NCBI GenBank assembly: GCA_943324725.2
Contig: CALPMR020000060.1
Coordinates: 1 to 12,458 of the forward strand
DNA: 12,458 bases
Direction of reading: 5' to 3'
Source of the DNA: Bordetella parapertussis
Lineage (GTDB): Bacteria > Cyanobacteriota > Cyanobacteriia > PCC-6307 > Cyanobiaceae
Every line of letters begins with the position of its first letter. The stretch's first letter is position 1. Shown piece after piece: positions 1 through 6,131 of this stretch. The translations under genes were made by a program, and so were the position numbers. A model generated the notes under the pieces. That model worked only from the letters and a program-made list of their open reading frames with translations, had not been told where the DNA came from and made no database searches.

Positions 1-460
1 AGCAATCGCCGGGGGTGATGCCGTTGCGATCGTTGGCGATCGCGATGGCGGCGTCCTTCATCTTGCGGATACCTTCAGCCACGGAAGCGCCAGGGACGCC
101 GAGGGCGAGATAGGTTTCACGCAGGCCGTTGAGGCAGCGGTCTTCCAGGACGGAAGCGTCGCCGGTGAAGACGGCGTAGGTGATGTAGCGGAGAACGATC
201 TCCATATCGCGCAGGCAGGCAGCCATGCGGCGATGGGTGTAGGCGTTGCCGCCGGGGGCGATCAGAGCGGGCTGCTGGGAGAAGAGTTCGCGAGCAGCGT
301 TGGTGACGATGGCGGAAGCGTTGGAGGTGATCCGGTTGACGGTATCCATCCGCTTGAGGCTGTCGCCGACGATCGCCGAGAGGGCGTCGATCTGACCAGC
401 ATTGATGAATTCGCCGCGGGCATCAGCCTGCGCAACGACCTTGGTGAAGGCGTCGAACAT
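1..460 (-). CDS. cpcB: Phycocyanin beta subunit CpcB (3' end cut by window)
   Basis: CpcB pairs with CpcA to form phycocyanin, the blue light-harvesting disc protein of phycobilisome rods on the thylakoid surface. The visible 153 residues begin MFDAFTKVV and have the standard CpcB start. Cys82 (in [12 protein letters not shown]) is the bilin site, Asn72 is the position methylated in the family, and Cys153, the second bilin site, is the last complete codon seen (GITPGDC). The family length is about 172 residues, so roughly 19 are outside the window; cpcA normally follows. A good AGGAG ribosome-binding site sits 8 nt before the ATG, which fixes the start. It lies downstream of cpcC-cpcD on the same strand but is separated from them by a 386-nt leader with a terminator hairpin, so it probably has its own promoter. 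Confidence 0.97.
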   Translation of the reverse strand, partial: MFDAFTKVVAQADARGEFINAGQIDALSAIVGDSLKRMDTVNRITSNASAIVTNAARELFSQQPALIAPGGNAYTHRRMAACLRDMEIVLRYITYAVFTGDASVLEDRCLNGLRETYLALGVPGASVAEGIRKMKDAAIAIANDRNGITPGDC

Positions 461-468
461 TTAGGTAG

Positions 469-473
469 CTCCT
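469..473 (-). promoter_or_regulatory. cpcB ribosome-binding site
   Basis: The minus strand reads AGGAG, 8 nt before the cpcB ATG. It is one of few clear Shine-Dalgarno matches in this window and fits the very high translation expected for phycocyanin. Confidence 0.8.
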
Positions 474-777
474 GTTCTCGACCGGAGTCGGGAGGGTGGG
501 TAAGGGGGGTGAGGTGACCGGAGTGAAGGGCTTACGCCCGACCGTCAGGGATCCTCGTGGTCAGACTGGAGGAACGTGGGCGTGACCCAGAGCGTTGGTG
601 AAGCGCGGAACGCTCACGTAACGCAGGTCGGGACGCTTTGGTGTATCCCGTTTGACTGAACCATTGTTGATCCCGTCGGCTGCAGGTCGTGGCTGCCGTA
701 ACAAACGGTCATTGCCCTGGCCCGGTCCAGTGATTGCAGCCTGTCTGGCCGCTACCGCTGCGGCGCTCCTGCCAATG

Positions 778-800
778 AAAAGGGGCCCATGCAGGGCCCC
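778..800 (-). terminator. Intrinsic terminator after cpcD
   Basis: Read on the minus strand, a perfect 7-bp stem GGGGCCC/GGGCCCC with loop TGCAT is followed directly by TTTTCATT. It lies 46 nt downstream of the cpcD stop and 317 nt upstream of cpcB. This is a short but GC-only stem with a four-T tail, so it may end cpcC-cpcD transcripts fully or let some pass into cpcB. Confidence 0.7.
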
Positions 801-846
801 GGAGGAGAAAGGGTTGGAGCCGCCATGGCAAGGGCGGACCCTGACC

Positions 847-1104
847 TCAGCCCTTGGACTTGGCTTTGGCTTTCTTGGGGGCAGCGGTAGCCGCCGGAAT
901 GTCGCCACCGCTCACGGCCACCTCGGTGATCTTGCCGCCCATGCGCTGGACCAGCCGCATGGTCTCGTTCATGCGGGTGTAGGGCACCTGCATGACGCAG
1001 TCGGAGCTGCGCACGAAGTCGTTGTTGGCCAGCCCGGTGACCGTGATGGTGACCTGGCGGCCGTTGCTGAAGCTGGTGCCTCGGGTGCCTGCAGAAACCT
1101 TCAT
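847..1104 (-). CDS. cpcD: Phycobilisome rod-capping linker CpcD
   Basis: CpcD caps the core-distal end of phycocyanin rods and limits their length. The 85-residue protein matches the family length of about 80-90. It carries the CpcD fold across about residues 10-65 (RQVTITVTGLANNDF, then MQVPYTRMNETMRLVQRMGG), the same fold as the C-terminus of CpcC next door. The last 15 residues form an Ala/Lys-rich basic tail ending KAKAKSKG. The frame stays open upstream, but the first ATG giving the normal family N-terminus is at 1104. It begins 43 nt after the cpcC stop and is probably co-transcribed with it. No strong Shine-Dalgarno is seen. A terminator hairpin follows 46 nt downstream. Confidence 0.93.
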   Translation of the reverse strand: MKVSAGTRGTSFSNGRQVTITVTGLANNDFVRSSDCVMQVPYTRMNETMRLVQRMGGKITEVAVSGGDIPAATAAPKKAKAKSKG

Positions 1105-1147
1105 GGGGTTGATGCCGTGAGTGGGGACAAGGGAGGAGCGAAGCCGC

Positions 1148-1993
1148 TCAGTTGACGGGGGTGAGGCTGGCGATGCGACCGCCCTGGCGCTGCACCTGCT
1201 GCTGCACCTCGAGCAACTTGTTGAAGGGCACGAACAGCACCCGATTGCTGCGCTTGTGCAGGCGGTAGTTGTTGAAGCCGGTGACCTCAACCCGGAAGGT
1301 GCGACCTTCTTCGCCGGCACCGACGCCCTGACGGGTGACACCATCGCTGGAGACGGCGCGGAAGGCGCTGCCCTTGGCATTCGGGCTGACGACCGACATC
1401 GGCTTCTCAGAGTGCACCGAGGGGTTCAGGCGCGACTGGGTCTTGAGGGCATCGCCCCGCACCGAGGCACCGACGCCCCGGGCCAGCTGCAGCATGTAGG
1501 AGAACTGCAGGCCCTGTTGGCCGATCGAATAATCCCAGCCGTGCAGAAAAGGAACCACCTCTTCGCCGAAACGATTCTGGTATTCGGCGCTGTCGAGGTA
1601 GGAATCAATCTCGGCGTCGAAACCCTGCTCTTGCAGGATTGTGAAGTGATGCAGCATCTCCGCTTTATTCTGGGGAGCGCGGCCGAGCAGATGCTTGAAG
1701 TTGAGCTCAATGAAGCGGTAGGCGTTGCAGTTTTCGAAGAACTTGCCCTTATAAAGGCCGCTCTTTGCCACCTGGCGCACGAACTCCCGAACGCTCAGAT
1801 AGCCACGCCTGAAGAGCGACTCAGGCCCTTCCAGCCGCTCGCTGGCCATGATGTACTGGTTGCCGAGCACCTGCTTGTAGACCGCACGGATCAGGGCCGC
1901 CTTGTCGTTTTCAGTGGCGTTGGACCAGTTTTCCTTGTTGCGGTCGCTGGCGAAACGCTCGATGCCCAGATAGGCAGCGTTGGCGAGTGTCAT
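1148..1993 (-). CDS. cpcC: Phycocyanin-associated rod linker CpcC
   Basis: CpcC joins phycocyanin hexamers inside the phycobilisome rod and tunes energy transfer toward the core. The 281-residue protein has the two domains expected of the rod linker: the phycobilisome-linker domain over about residues 15-165 (YKQVLGNQYIM, SVREFVRQVAKS, RFIELNFKHLLGR) and a CpcD-like domain over about residues 228-281 (FRVEVTGFNNY). A flexible spacer with KTQSRLNPS lies between them. The ATG at 1993 gives the usual N-terminus MTLANAAYLGIERF. It is the first gene of a cpcC-cpcD unit; upstream lie a dyad-rich divergent region and a plus-strand unknown gene, not cpcBA as in many cyanobacteria. Confidence 0.95.
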   Translation of the reverse strand: MTLANAAYLGIERFASDRNKENWSNATENDKAALIRAVYKQVLGNQYIMASERLEGPESLFRRGYLSVREFVRQVAKSGLYKGKFFENCNAYRFIELNFKHLLGRAPQNKAEMLHHFTILQEQGFDAEIDSYLDSAEYQNRFGEEVVPFLHGWDYSIGQQGLQFSYMLQLARGVGASVRGDALKTQSRLNPSVHSEKPMSVVSPNAKGSAFRAVSSDGVTRQGVGAGEEGRTFRVEVTGFNNYRLHKRSNRVLFVPFNKLLEVQQQVQRQGGRIASLTPVN

Positions 1994-2201
1994 GGGCGTG
2001 GGCCTGGGGAGATGGCGTTGGGGAGAAGGCAGTTTGGCAGCCTGAATGTCTCAACCTGAGGCTGCTAGCCGGATCCTATGGGGCTGCCTTGACCTCAGGA
2101 CAAGGCTTCCACAATCGTTACAAAGCCTCGGCAGCCAGGCCCCCTAGGCGGCGCCTGGCTGTGCCGATACCATCCCGCCAGAACCCTGGCACCGTCTTGC
2201 C
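1994..2201. promoter_or_regulatory. Divergent regulatory region between cpcC and a coiled-coil gene
   Basis: The 208 nt between two divergent start codons hold two inverted repeats. AGGCTT (2103-2108) pairs with AAGCCT (2123-2128) around the sequence GTTACAAA (2117-2124). A 9-bp dyad CAGCCAGGC (2132-2140) / GCCTGGCTG (2153-2161) follows. GTTACAAA matches one half of the HLR1 consensus bound by the high-light response regulator RpaB; the neighbouring half is degenerate (TCCACAAT) and spaced by 1 nt, not 2. Whether either dyad is a binding site is inference. No -10/-35 pair is certain. Confidence 0.4.
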
Positions 2202-2639
2202 ATGACGTCCCAGCCCCAGCCCCAGCCTCCTGCCTGGTCCTGTCGCCTGGCCGATCAGCTGCAGCTGCTCTCGGAGGTTGCCGAAAGCCTCACTTATCGC
2301 ATGCTGGAGCTCGAAGAGCGGCTGGCGGCCCAGGAGCCGCGCCTGCTGGAGCCGGCGGATGGGGTTGATCCCCAGCTGGCCGAGGAGATGGAACTGCGGC
2401 TGCTTGAGACCGAGGAGCGCTTGGCCCGCATTGAAGGCCTGCTGGGGGCTGAGGAGGTCGCCGACGCCGGACGCCATCTGCAGCCGGTCCGGCCTGCGGG
2501 CCGCACCGGCCAGGCGCTGGCGCGGTCGGCGTCGGTCCGCCAGGCCTCTGGAGCTGAGCCCGTCGAGGCGGAGATCCCCCAGGAGGATCCCTTCCTCGAT
2601 GAGGGCGAGCAGCCCTTCATGGATGAGCTGATCGCCTAG
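2202..2639 (+). CDS. Uncharacterised acidic coiled-coil protein
   Basis: This 145-residue protein is the only plus-strand gene in the window. A Pro/Gln-rich start (residues 1-11) is followed by two Glu/Leu-rich helical stretches, about residues 16-46 (LADQLQLLSEVAESLTYRML) and 55-85 (LRLLETEERLARIEGLL), that look like a coiled-coil hairpin. A low-complexity middle leads to a very acidic tail (DPFLDEGEQPFMDE). No signal peptide, membrane segment or catalytic motif is seen. It diverges from cpcC and converges on cpcL, with which it shares a CTAG palindrome at the stops. A phycobilisome role is suggested only by location. The ATG at 2202 has no clear Shine-Dalgarno. I do not recognise the family. 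Confidence 0.7.
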   Translation: MTSQPQPQPPAWSCRLADQLQLLSEVAESLTYRMLELEERLAAQEPRLLEPADGVDPQLAEEMELRLLETEERLARIEGLLGAEEVADAGRHLQPVRPAGRTGQALARSASVRQASGAEPVEAEIPQEDPFLDEGEQPFMDELIA

Positions 2640-3403
2640 GCGCCGGCGGTGCTCAGCATGGTGGCAGCGATGTAGATCACCAAGCCGGTGAGCACGAAGC
2701 CGCCGGTGGTGACCAGTCCCTGCCAGATCTTGCGAGCCAGGGGCGAGGGGGCATCGGCGAGCCAGGAGGGGCGGGGCATGGAGAAGCCGCCGCTGGGAGT
2801 CCAGGCTGTGTTGTGCCCGGCAGGGGCCCGGCGTGCCACCGCCTCGCGCCAGTAGCGGTCGTAGCGGGGGGCCTGCTGGTTGAAGGGCATGGTCCCCTGG
2901 GCCTGGCCGGCCAGCACCCTGGAGCGCTGGTAGGGCACCGTGTCGTAGCCGAAGTTGTTGAGATAGTCGTCGGAGTTGAGCAGGTGGTCGATCAGCCCAC
3001 CAAGGCCCTGCTGGGCGATCAGAATCGAGAGGGCGATCCGCTCCTGGTTGCTGTGCACCGGCCGACCCAGAGCTCGGCCGACGATCTGATCGACCATCCG
3101 ATAGTTGCTGTTGCAGCGATAGAAGTCATCACGGAATTTGTTGGACAACAGCAGGCTGCGCACAAAGTCCCGCACGGTGATCTGGCGGCTGCGCAGCTGG
3201 GATTCGAGCACGGCGTCACGGTCCACCTTGAAGGCGTGAAAGAAGATCTGCCGGTAGGCCTGTTCAATCAGCTCGTCGGCACTGGTGGCGTTGCGCCCGA
3301 TCGTCTGGGGCACCTGGCGGGGGGTGTCATCGTTGCCGATGGCGAAGGGATTGACCCGGGCGTTCTGGCTGACGGGAGCGGTGGACAGCAAGGGGAGGCT
3401 CAT
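2636..3403 (-). CDS. cpcL: Membrane-tailed rod linker, CpcL (CpcG2) type
   Basis: Residues 1-20 (MSLPLLSTAPVSQNARVNPF) carry the CpcG-family start and residues 40-165 the phycobilisome-linker domain (ELIEQAYRQIFFHAF, VRDFVRSLLLSNKFRDDFY, VDQIVGRALGRPV). The 255-residue length fits CpcG/CpcL. Instead of the soluble core-binding end of CpcG1, residues 165-225 are a Pro/Trp-containing linker and residues about 228-250 a hydrophobic helix after a basic PLARK, ending STAGA. In Synechocystis and Anabaena such linkers anchor core-less phycocyanin rods in the thylakoid and feed photosystem I; applying this here is inference. The ATG at 3403 is chosen because it yields the family N-terminus; the longer frame upstream is not protein-like. 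The stop overlaps that of the convergent plus-strand gene. Confidence 0.88.
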   Translation of the reverse strand: MSLPLLSTAPVSQNARVNPFAIGNDDTPRQVPQTIGRNATSADELIEQAYRQIFFHAFKVDRDAVLESQLRSRQITVRDFVRSLLLSNKFRDDFYRCNSNYRMVDQIVGRALGRPVHSNQERIALSILIAQQGLGGLIDHLLNSDDYLNNFGYDTVPYQRSRVLAGQAQGTMPFNQQAPRYDRYWREAVARRAPAGHNTAWTPSGGFSMPRPSWLADAPSPLARKIWQGLVTTGGFVLTGLVIYIAATMLSTAGA

Positions 3404-3969
3404 GGCAAGGGAGGGGGGAGTACGGCCCGAAGGTTGCGGCGAACCGTAGACGGAGTATCCCGATCTCCCCTGGAGCGAAACCATCTCGCCAAAGTCCTTC
3501 ACGTCGCCTGCTCGGCGTCTGGGGCGATTCCGGCCCGAGGATCGCTGGCGGGCCTGGAGCCAGGGTTGCCGGTGATCGCGCCGTTCCTGTCGGTGCTCTC
3601 GGACAGTGACTGCCGCGATCTCGGCTGATGTCGTCGGTTCGCCTGGCGTGGTGATCTGTGGCTGCTGATCCGAAAGCCAGTGGGCTGTGGCCAGGTTGCT
3701 CTGCCCTGGCTCCCGCATGGGCCTGAGTCAGGGCAGAGCCGCTTGGTTGCCTCCGCAGCGTCAGCTAACGCCGGCGATCGGGCGTCGCTGATCGGGTGGG
3801 TGCCTTGATCTGCCGTCGGGCTCTGGTTGATCGGTTGGCGCTGGGCTGGCCAGGCCTCGTTCAACTGGTCCTGGCAGACCCTCAGGGCTTGATTGGATCC
3901 CCCGGACAGACCTGTCGGTTCAACCAGTGCCGTTGCCGGCCCTGGCACCGACGCTGTGTTGTCGAGGAC
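3404..3969. other. 566-nt gene-free gap between cpcT and cpcL
   Basis: No open frame here has recognisable protein character; the longest ones are basic, Pro/Arg/Ser-rich shadows with non-ATG starts. The stretch must contain the cpcL promoter and any end signal of the cpcT transcript, but I cannot identify a -10/-35 pair. The outstanding element is the hairpin at 3698-3739. A small RNA gene cannot be excluded; I saw no RNase P, tmRNA or SRP RNA core motif. Confidence 0.5.
3698..3739. repeat. Strong inverted repeat (hairpin) in the cpcT-cpcL gap
   Basis: GCTCTGCCCTG (3698-3708) is perfectly inverted as CAGGGCAGAGC (3729-3739). The inner bases GCTC/GAGT extend the stem to 15 bp with one G-U pair, leaving a 12-nt apex. 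No T-run follows on either strand, so it is not a classical intrinsic terminator. It could end cpcT transcripts, protect an RNA 3' end or be part of a small RNA. Confidence 0.6.
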
Positions 3970-4575
3970 TTACTCCCCCTCGAGAGCGTCGAGCCAGGGG
4001 TCGGGGATCTCCTGGCTGTAGTCGTCGGTGCGCTCAAACTCAACCGGTCCGGCCAGGGAGCCCCAGAGCTGCTCGTGGGTCTGGGGGTCGTGGCCGCGGT
4101 CGATGGTGCGCATGCCGCGGGAATTGAGCTCGAAGCTGCTCACCAGGTAGGCCGTGGCCCCCTTGCGTTCGACCAGGCAGCGGCAGCCGGGCTCCACTTC
4201 GCCGATGAAGCCGTCGCCCTGTTCGCGCACCACATAGGTGCAGCCCTCCAGGGGGCGCAGGTCATCGGGGCGGATGGCGTCGCGTTTGGCGGCATCCGCC
4301 ACGGCACCCCAGAAACGCTCGTCGCCGTGCAGGGCCTGGTTGTGGATGATCAGGCCACCGTCGCGCCGTTCGGCTCGCAGCACCCGGATGCGGTAGGGCG
4401 CTGCCGGATTGATCGCGTAGGACTGCTCCAGCAACATCGATCCGGGTGCCAGTTGCGGCAGGGGCCGGAACTTCACCAGGATGTGGGCGTAGAGGGGTGG
4501 ATTTTCAAAAGCCTGGGCCTGGTTGCTGAAGCCGGCGCTCAACATCCGGACCAGACGGGTGAGGGAGCTGCTCAT
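3970..4575 (-). CDS. cpcT: Phycocyanobilin lyase for CpcB Cys153, CpcT
   Basis: CpcT/CpeT-family lyases attach a bilin to the second cysteine of beta phycobiliproteins; CpcT in cyanobacteria loads phycocyanobilin on Cys153 (Cys155 in some numbering) of CpcB. The 201-residue length fits the family. The N-terminal half carries the family stretch FSNQAQAFENPPLYAHI followed by RPLP and LEQSYAINPAAPYRIRV, and the C-terminal half has the YVVREQGDGFIGEVEPGC and FELNSRGMRTIDRG segments. The substrate gene cpcB lies about 3.5 kb downstream with Cys153 at the window edge. The start is the first ATG, 9 nt after the stop of the 77-residue upstream gene, so the two are probably co-transcribed. With no phycoerythrin genes seen, CpcT is preferred over CpeT. 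Confidence 0.88.
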   Translation of the reverse strand: MSSSLTRLVRMLSAGFSNQAQAFENPPLYAHILVKFRPLPQLAPGSMLLEQSYAINPAAPYRIRVLRAERRDGGLIIHNQALHGDERFWGAVADAAKRDAIRPDDLRPLEGCTYVVREQGDGFIGEVEPGCRCLVERKGATAYLVSSFELNSRGMRTIDRGHDPQTHEQLWGSLAGPVEFERTDDYSQEIPDPWLDALEGE

Positions 4576-4584
4576 GGCCAGAAC

Positions 4585-4818
4585 CTACAGACCGAGAAGG
4601 CGCACCCGGAACTCCGCCACCTGGCGGGCCTGGCTGGGGTCATCCTGGGCGAAGGGATGATCTGCGATGCGGCAGAGAATCAGATCGAGCTTGTCGGCGG
4701 AACTGAGCCCGTGGCTCGGCTCGCGGCGCCCGTGCTCCTGCCAGGCCTCGTCAAACGCCTGGGCATAGCTGTCGGCGTTGTTGAAGGTGCGATCGGTGAA
4801 CGGTTGCGGCTGTTGCAT
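4585..4818 (-). CDS. Uncharacterised 77-residue protein between tRNA-Phe and cpcT
   Basis: The small protein starts MQQPQPFTDRTFNN and is soluble and mixed helical, with a central SYAQAFDEAWQEHG segment and a C-terminal DKLDLILCRIADHPF / RQVAEFRVRLLGL segment. No known domain is recognised. The ATG at 4818 is chosen because the longer frame upstream would translate through tRNA-Phe, which ends 26 nt before it. No strong Shine-Dalgarno is seen. The stop is 9 nt before cpcT, implying a shared transcript, possibly started at the tRNA promoter. A role in bilin attachment is only a guess by location. Confidence 0.65.
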   Translation of the reverse strand: MQQPQPFTDRTFNNADSYAQAFDEAWQEHGRREPSHGLSSADKLDLILCRIADHPFAQDDPSQARQVAEFRVRLLGL

Positions 4819-4844
4819 GGGGAGGAAATGCCGCTTGGTCGTGA

Positions 4845-4917
4845 TGCCAGGACCCAGATTTGAACTGGGGACACGGCGATTTTCAATCGCCTGCTCTACC
4901 AACTGAGCTATCCCGGC
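4845..4917 (-). tRNA. tRNA-Phe (GAA)
   Basis: The 73-nt cloverleaf folds fully on the minus strand. The acceptor stem GCCGGGA pairs with TCCTGGC (one G-U). The D arm contains AGTTGGTAGA. The anticodon stem GGCGA/TCGCC encloses TTGAAAA with anticodon GAA at 4882-4884. The T arm is CCCAG TTCAAAT CTGGG. The discriminator base is A and CCA is not encoded. It begins 36 nt after the comF stop. Confidence 0.97.
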
Positions 4918-4953
4918 TGGTCGCCGTGGCAGGGCCATTGCGACGCAGAGATC

Positions 4954-5643
4954 TTAGATCACGGCCTCTTGGCTCCCCTGGCGCGGCGGTGTACGGGCCA
5001 GGCAGACCAGGCCCAGCACCGGCCAGCCGGCGGCCTTGAGGCAGAGGGCACCGTTGAGGGCGGTGGCTCCGGTGGTGAGGATGTCGTCGACGATCAGCAC
5101 GGGCCGTCGCCGCCGTCGCTCGCCTGCTGGCTGGCAGCGGAAGGCACCGTGCTGGTTCGCCTGCCTCAGCCGGCGACTGAGATGGTGCTGGCCCAGCACC
5201 GGATGGGATCGCTCCAGCAGGTCGGCTCGCCGCAGCCCCAGCTGCTTCTCCAGGCTGCGGCAGATCAGAGGCGGTATCGGGTTGCCGTGACGTTTCCAGC
5301 TGGGGATCGGCACCAGCAGCGGGGCGGGGCCGACCTGGGCCGCCGCCAGGGCCGCCAGTGGCGGCTGCAGTGGTTTGAGCAGGGCCGCCACCAGTTGGGG
5401 CCGGGGCCGGAGCTTCATGTCGAGCAGCAGTTGCCGCAGCGTTCCGCCGTAGTTGCCGCTGCTCCACCAGGCGAGGGGCCGCTGGCCCAGCAGGCCCTCG
5501 GGAGACAGCTGCAAGCGCTGCTCACAGGCGAGGCAAAAGGCCGTGCCGGTGACTTCCGACAGGGGAGGCAGCTTGCGGCAGAGCGGGCAGGGGCTACCCA
5601 GCAGCCAGCCCAGCGGCAGCGCTGACAGGCCACGTTCCAGCAA
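4954..5643 (-). CDS. comF: ComF family phosphoribosyltransferase-like protein
   Basis: ComF-family proteins combine a small zinc-binding head with a phosphoribosyltransferase fold and are needed for DNA uptake in naturally competent bacteria; cyanobacterial competence also uses ComF. In this 229-residue protein the head has Cys19-x2-Cys22 and Cys37-x2-Cys40. The PRPP-binding loop VLIVDDILTTGAT lies at residues 182-194, with the family segments LLLDMKLRPRPQL and VPIPSWKRHGNPIP before it. The frame opens at the stop of the DUF2470 gene and no ATG or GTG precedes the first Cys pair, so the TTG at 5643 is the likely start (CTG less so). It follows the DUF2470 gene by 63 nt and precedes tRNA-Phe. 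Confidence 0.88.
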   Translation of the reverse strand: MLERGLSALPLGWLLGSPCPLCRKLPPLSEVTGTAFCLACEQRLQLSPEGLLGQRPLAWWSSGNYGGTLRQLLLDMKLRPRPQLVAALLKPLQPPLAALAAAQVGPAPLLVPIPSWKRHGNPIPPLICRSLEKQLGLRRADLLERSHPVLGQHHLSRRLRQANQHGAFRCQPAGERRRRRPVLIVDDILTTGATALNGALCLKAAGWPVLGLVCLARTPPRQGSQEAVI

Positions 5644-5706
5644 CGCAGGGACGGCGAAAGGTTTCAGGGGGAGAACCGCCAGCGGCAGCGGCTGGCAACA
5701 ACTGCC

Positions 5707-5979
5707 TCAAGGATTCCCCGGCAGCGACCTGAGCATGCTCACCAGGGTGCGGTGGGCGTCTTCGCTGTCGCTGAGGGTGTGGTCGAACGGCACCTCCACA
5801 GCGATGCCATCCACCTCCAGCCGCATTGCCTCGGGCGCCACAGCCAGCATGCGGGCCTGCTGGGCGGTGCTCAGGCCGCCGTAATGGCGGGCGTAGGCGA
5901 GCACAGCGGCGGCGTGGTCGTCGTTCATGTGCTTGCAGATCCGATCGCTCACGGCCGGGGTCAGGGGGTCGGCGCTCAT
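5707..5979 (-). CDS. DUF2470 domain protein
   Basis: The 90-residue protein is a stand-alone DUF2470 domain, recognised from the start SDRICKHMNDDHAAAVLAYARHYGG, the VAPEAMRLEVDG strand and the final FDHTLSDSEDAHRTLVSMLR. The same domain occurs at the C-terminus of haem-utilisation (HugZ-like) proteins and of a plant glutamyl-tRNA reductase-binding protein, so a haem or tetrapyrrole link is possible but unproven. The ATG at 5979 starts the domain directly; an in-frame ATG 57 nt upstream would overlap the small membrane peptide gene. It begins 32 nt after that peptide's stop, in the metK-to-comF run. Confidence 0.85.
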   Translation of the reverse strand: MSADPLTPAVSDRICKHMNDDHAAAVLAYARHYGGLSTAQQARMLAVAPEAMRLEVDGIAVEVPFDHTLSDSEDAHRTLVSMLRSLPGNP

Positions 5980-6011
5980 GTCGGCAGGGTGGGGATGGGG
6001 GGATTCTTGAA

Positions 6012-6131
6012 TCAGGCGGCGCCGAAGCGTTGCCACAGCAACAGGCCCAGGCGGATGGCGCTGAAGCCCACATAGCCGGCCAGCACCACGAACAACGCCA
6101 TGGAGAGGATCGTTTGGAGGCGCACGTTCAT
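6012..6131 (-). CDS. 39-residue single-span membrane peptide
   Basis: The peptide [20 protein letters not shown] starts a 39-residue chain with one hydrophobic helix over about residues 8-32 and a basic, aromatic end (LLWQRFGAA). It fits a small thylakoid or plasma-membrane peptide; I compared it with PsbT, PsbX, Ycf12, PetM and PetL patterns and it matches none clearly. Its ATG overlaps the stop of the FGGY kinase as ATGA, the classical layout for translational coupling, which supports that it is real. DUF2470 follows 32 nt later. Function unknown. Confidence 0.72.
   Translation of the reverse strand: MNVRLQTILSMALFVVLAGYVGFSAIRLGLLLWQRFGAA

Larger units (their letters stand above)
461..846 (-). 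promoter_or_regulatory. cpcB leader and probable promoter region
   Basis: This 386-nt gene-free stretch between cpcD and cpcB holds a terminator hairpin at its upstream side (778-800) and the cpcB ribosome-binding site at its downstream side. A long leader with an own promoter is common for cpcBA operons. I cannot pick out a convincing -10/-35 pair. The motif CGTAACAAA at 697-705 resembles CGTTACAAA upstream of cpcC. Open frames here are short or lack protein-like composition, so I call no gene. Confidence 0.5.

Noticed and set aside
36..43. A HIP1 octamer (GCGATCGC).
   Set aside because: I found only one perfect copy, within cpcB codons; this does not indicate the HIP1 enrichment seen in other cyanobacteria.
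614..712. A 32-residue minus-strand reading frame in the cpcB leader (ATG at 712, stop at 614).
   Set aside because: It has no ribosome-binding site, no family resemblance and no reason beyond chance in a 386-nt leader.
3499..3948. A 149-residue minus-strand open frame in the cpcT-cpcL gap.
   Set aside because: It lacks a good start and its Pro/Arg/Ser/Gln-rich composition is typical of a shadow frame in GC-rich DNA.
3796..4863. A long plus-strand open frame of 355 codons opposite cpcT, and similar long plus-strand frames opposite metK, rpsA and the FGGY kinase.
   Set aside because: They run antisense to well-recognised genes and have Gly/Ala/His-rich antisense composition with no domain; high GC leaves such frames open.
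4819..4938. An N-terminal extension of the 77-residue unknown up to 4938.
   Set aside because: It would translate through tRNA-Phe; the GIAQLVEQAIENRR-type peptide is a known artefact of reading a tRNA as protein.
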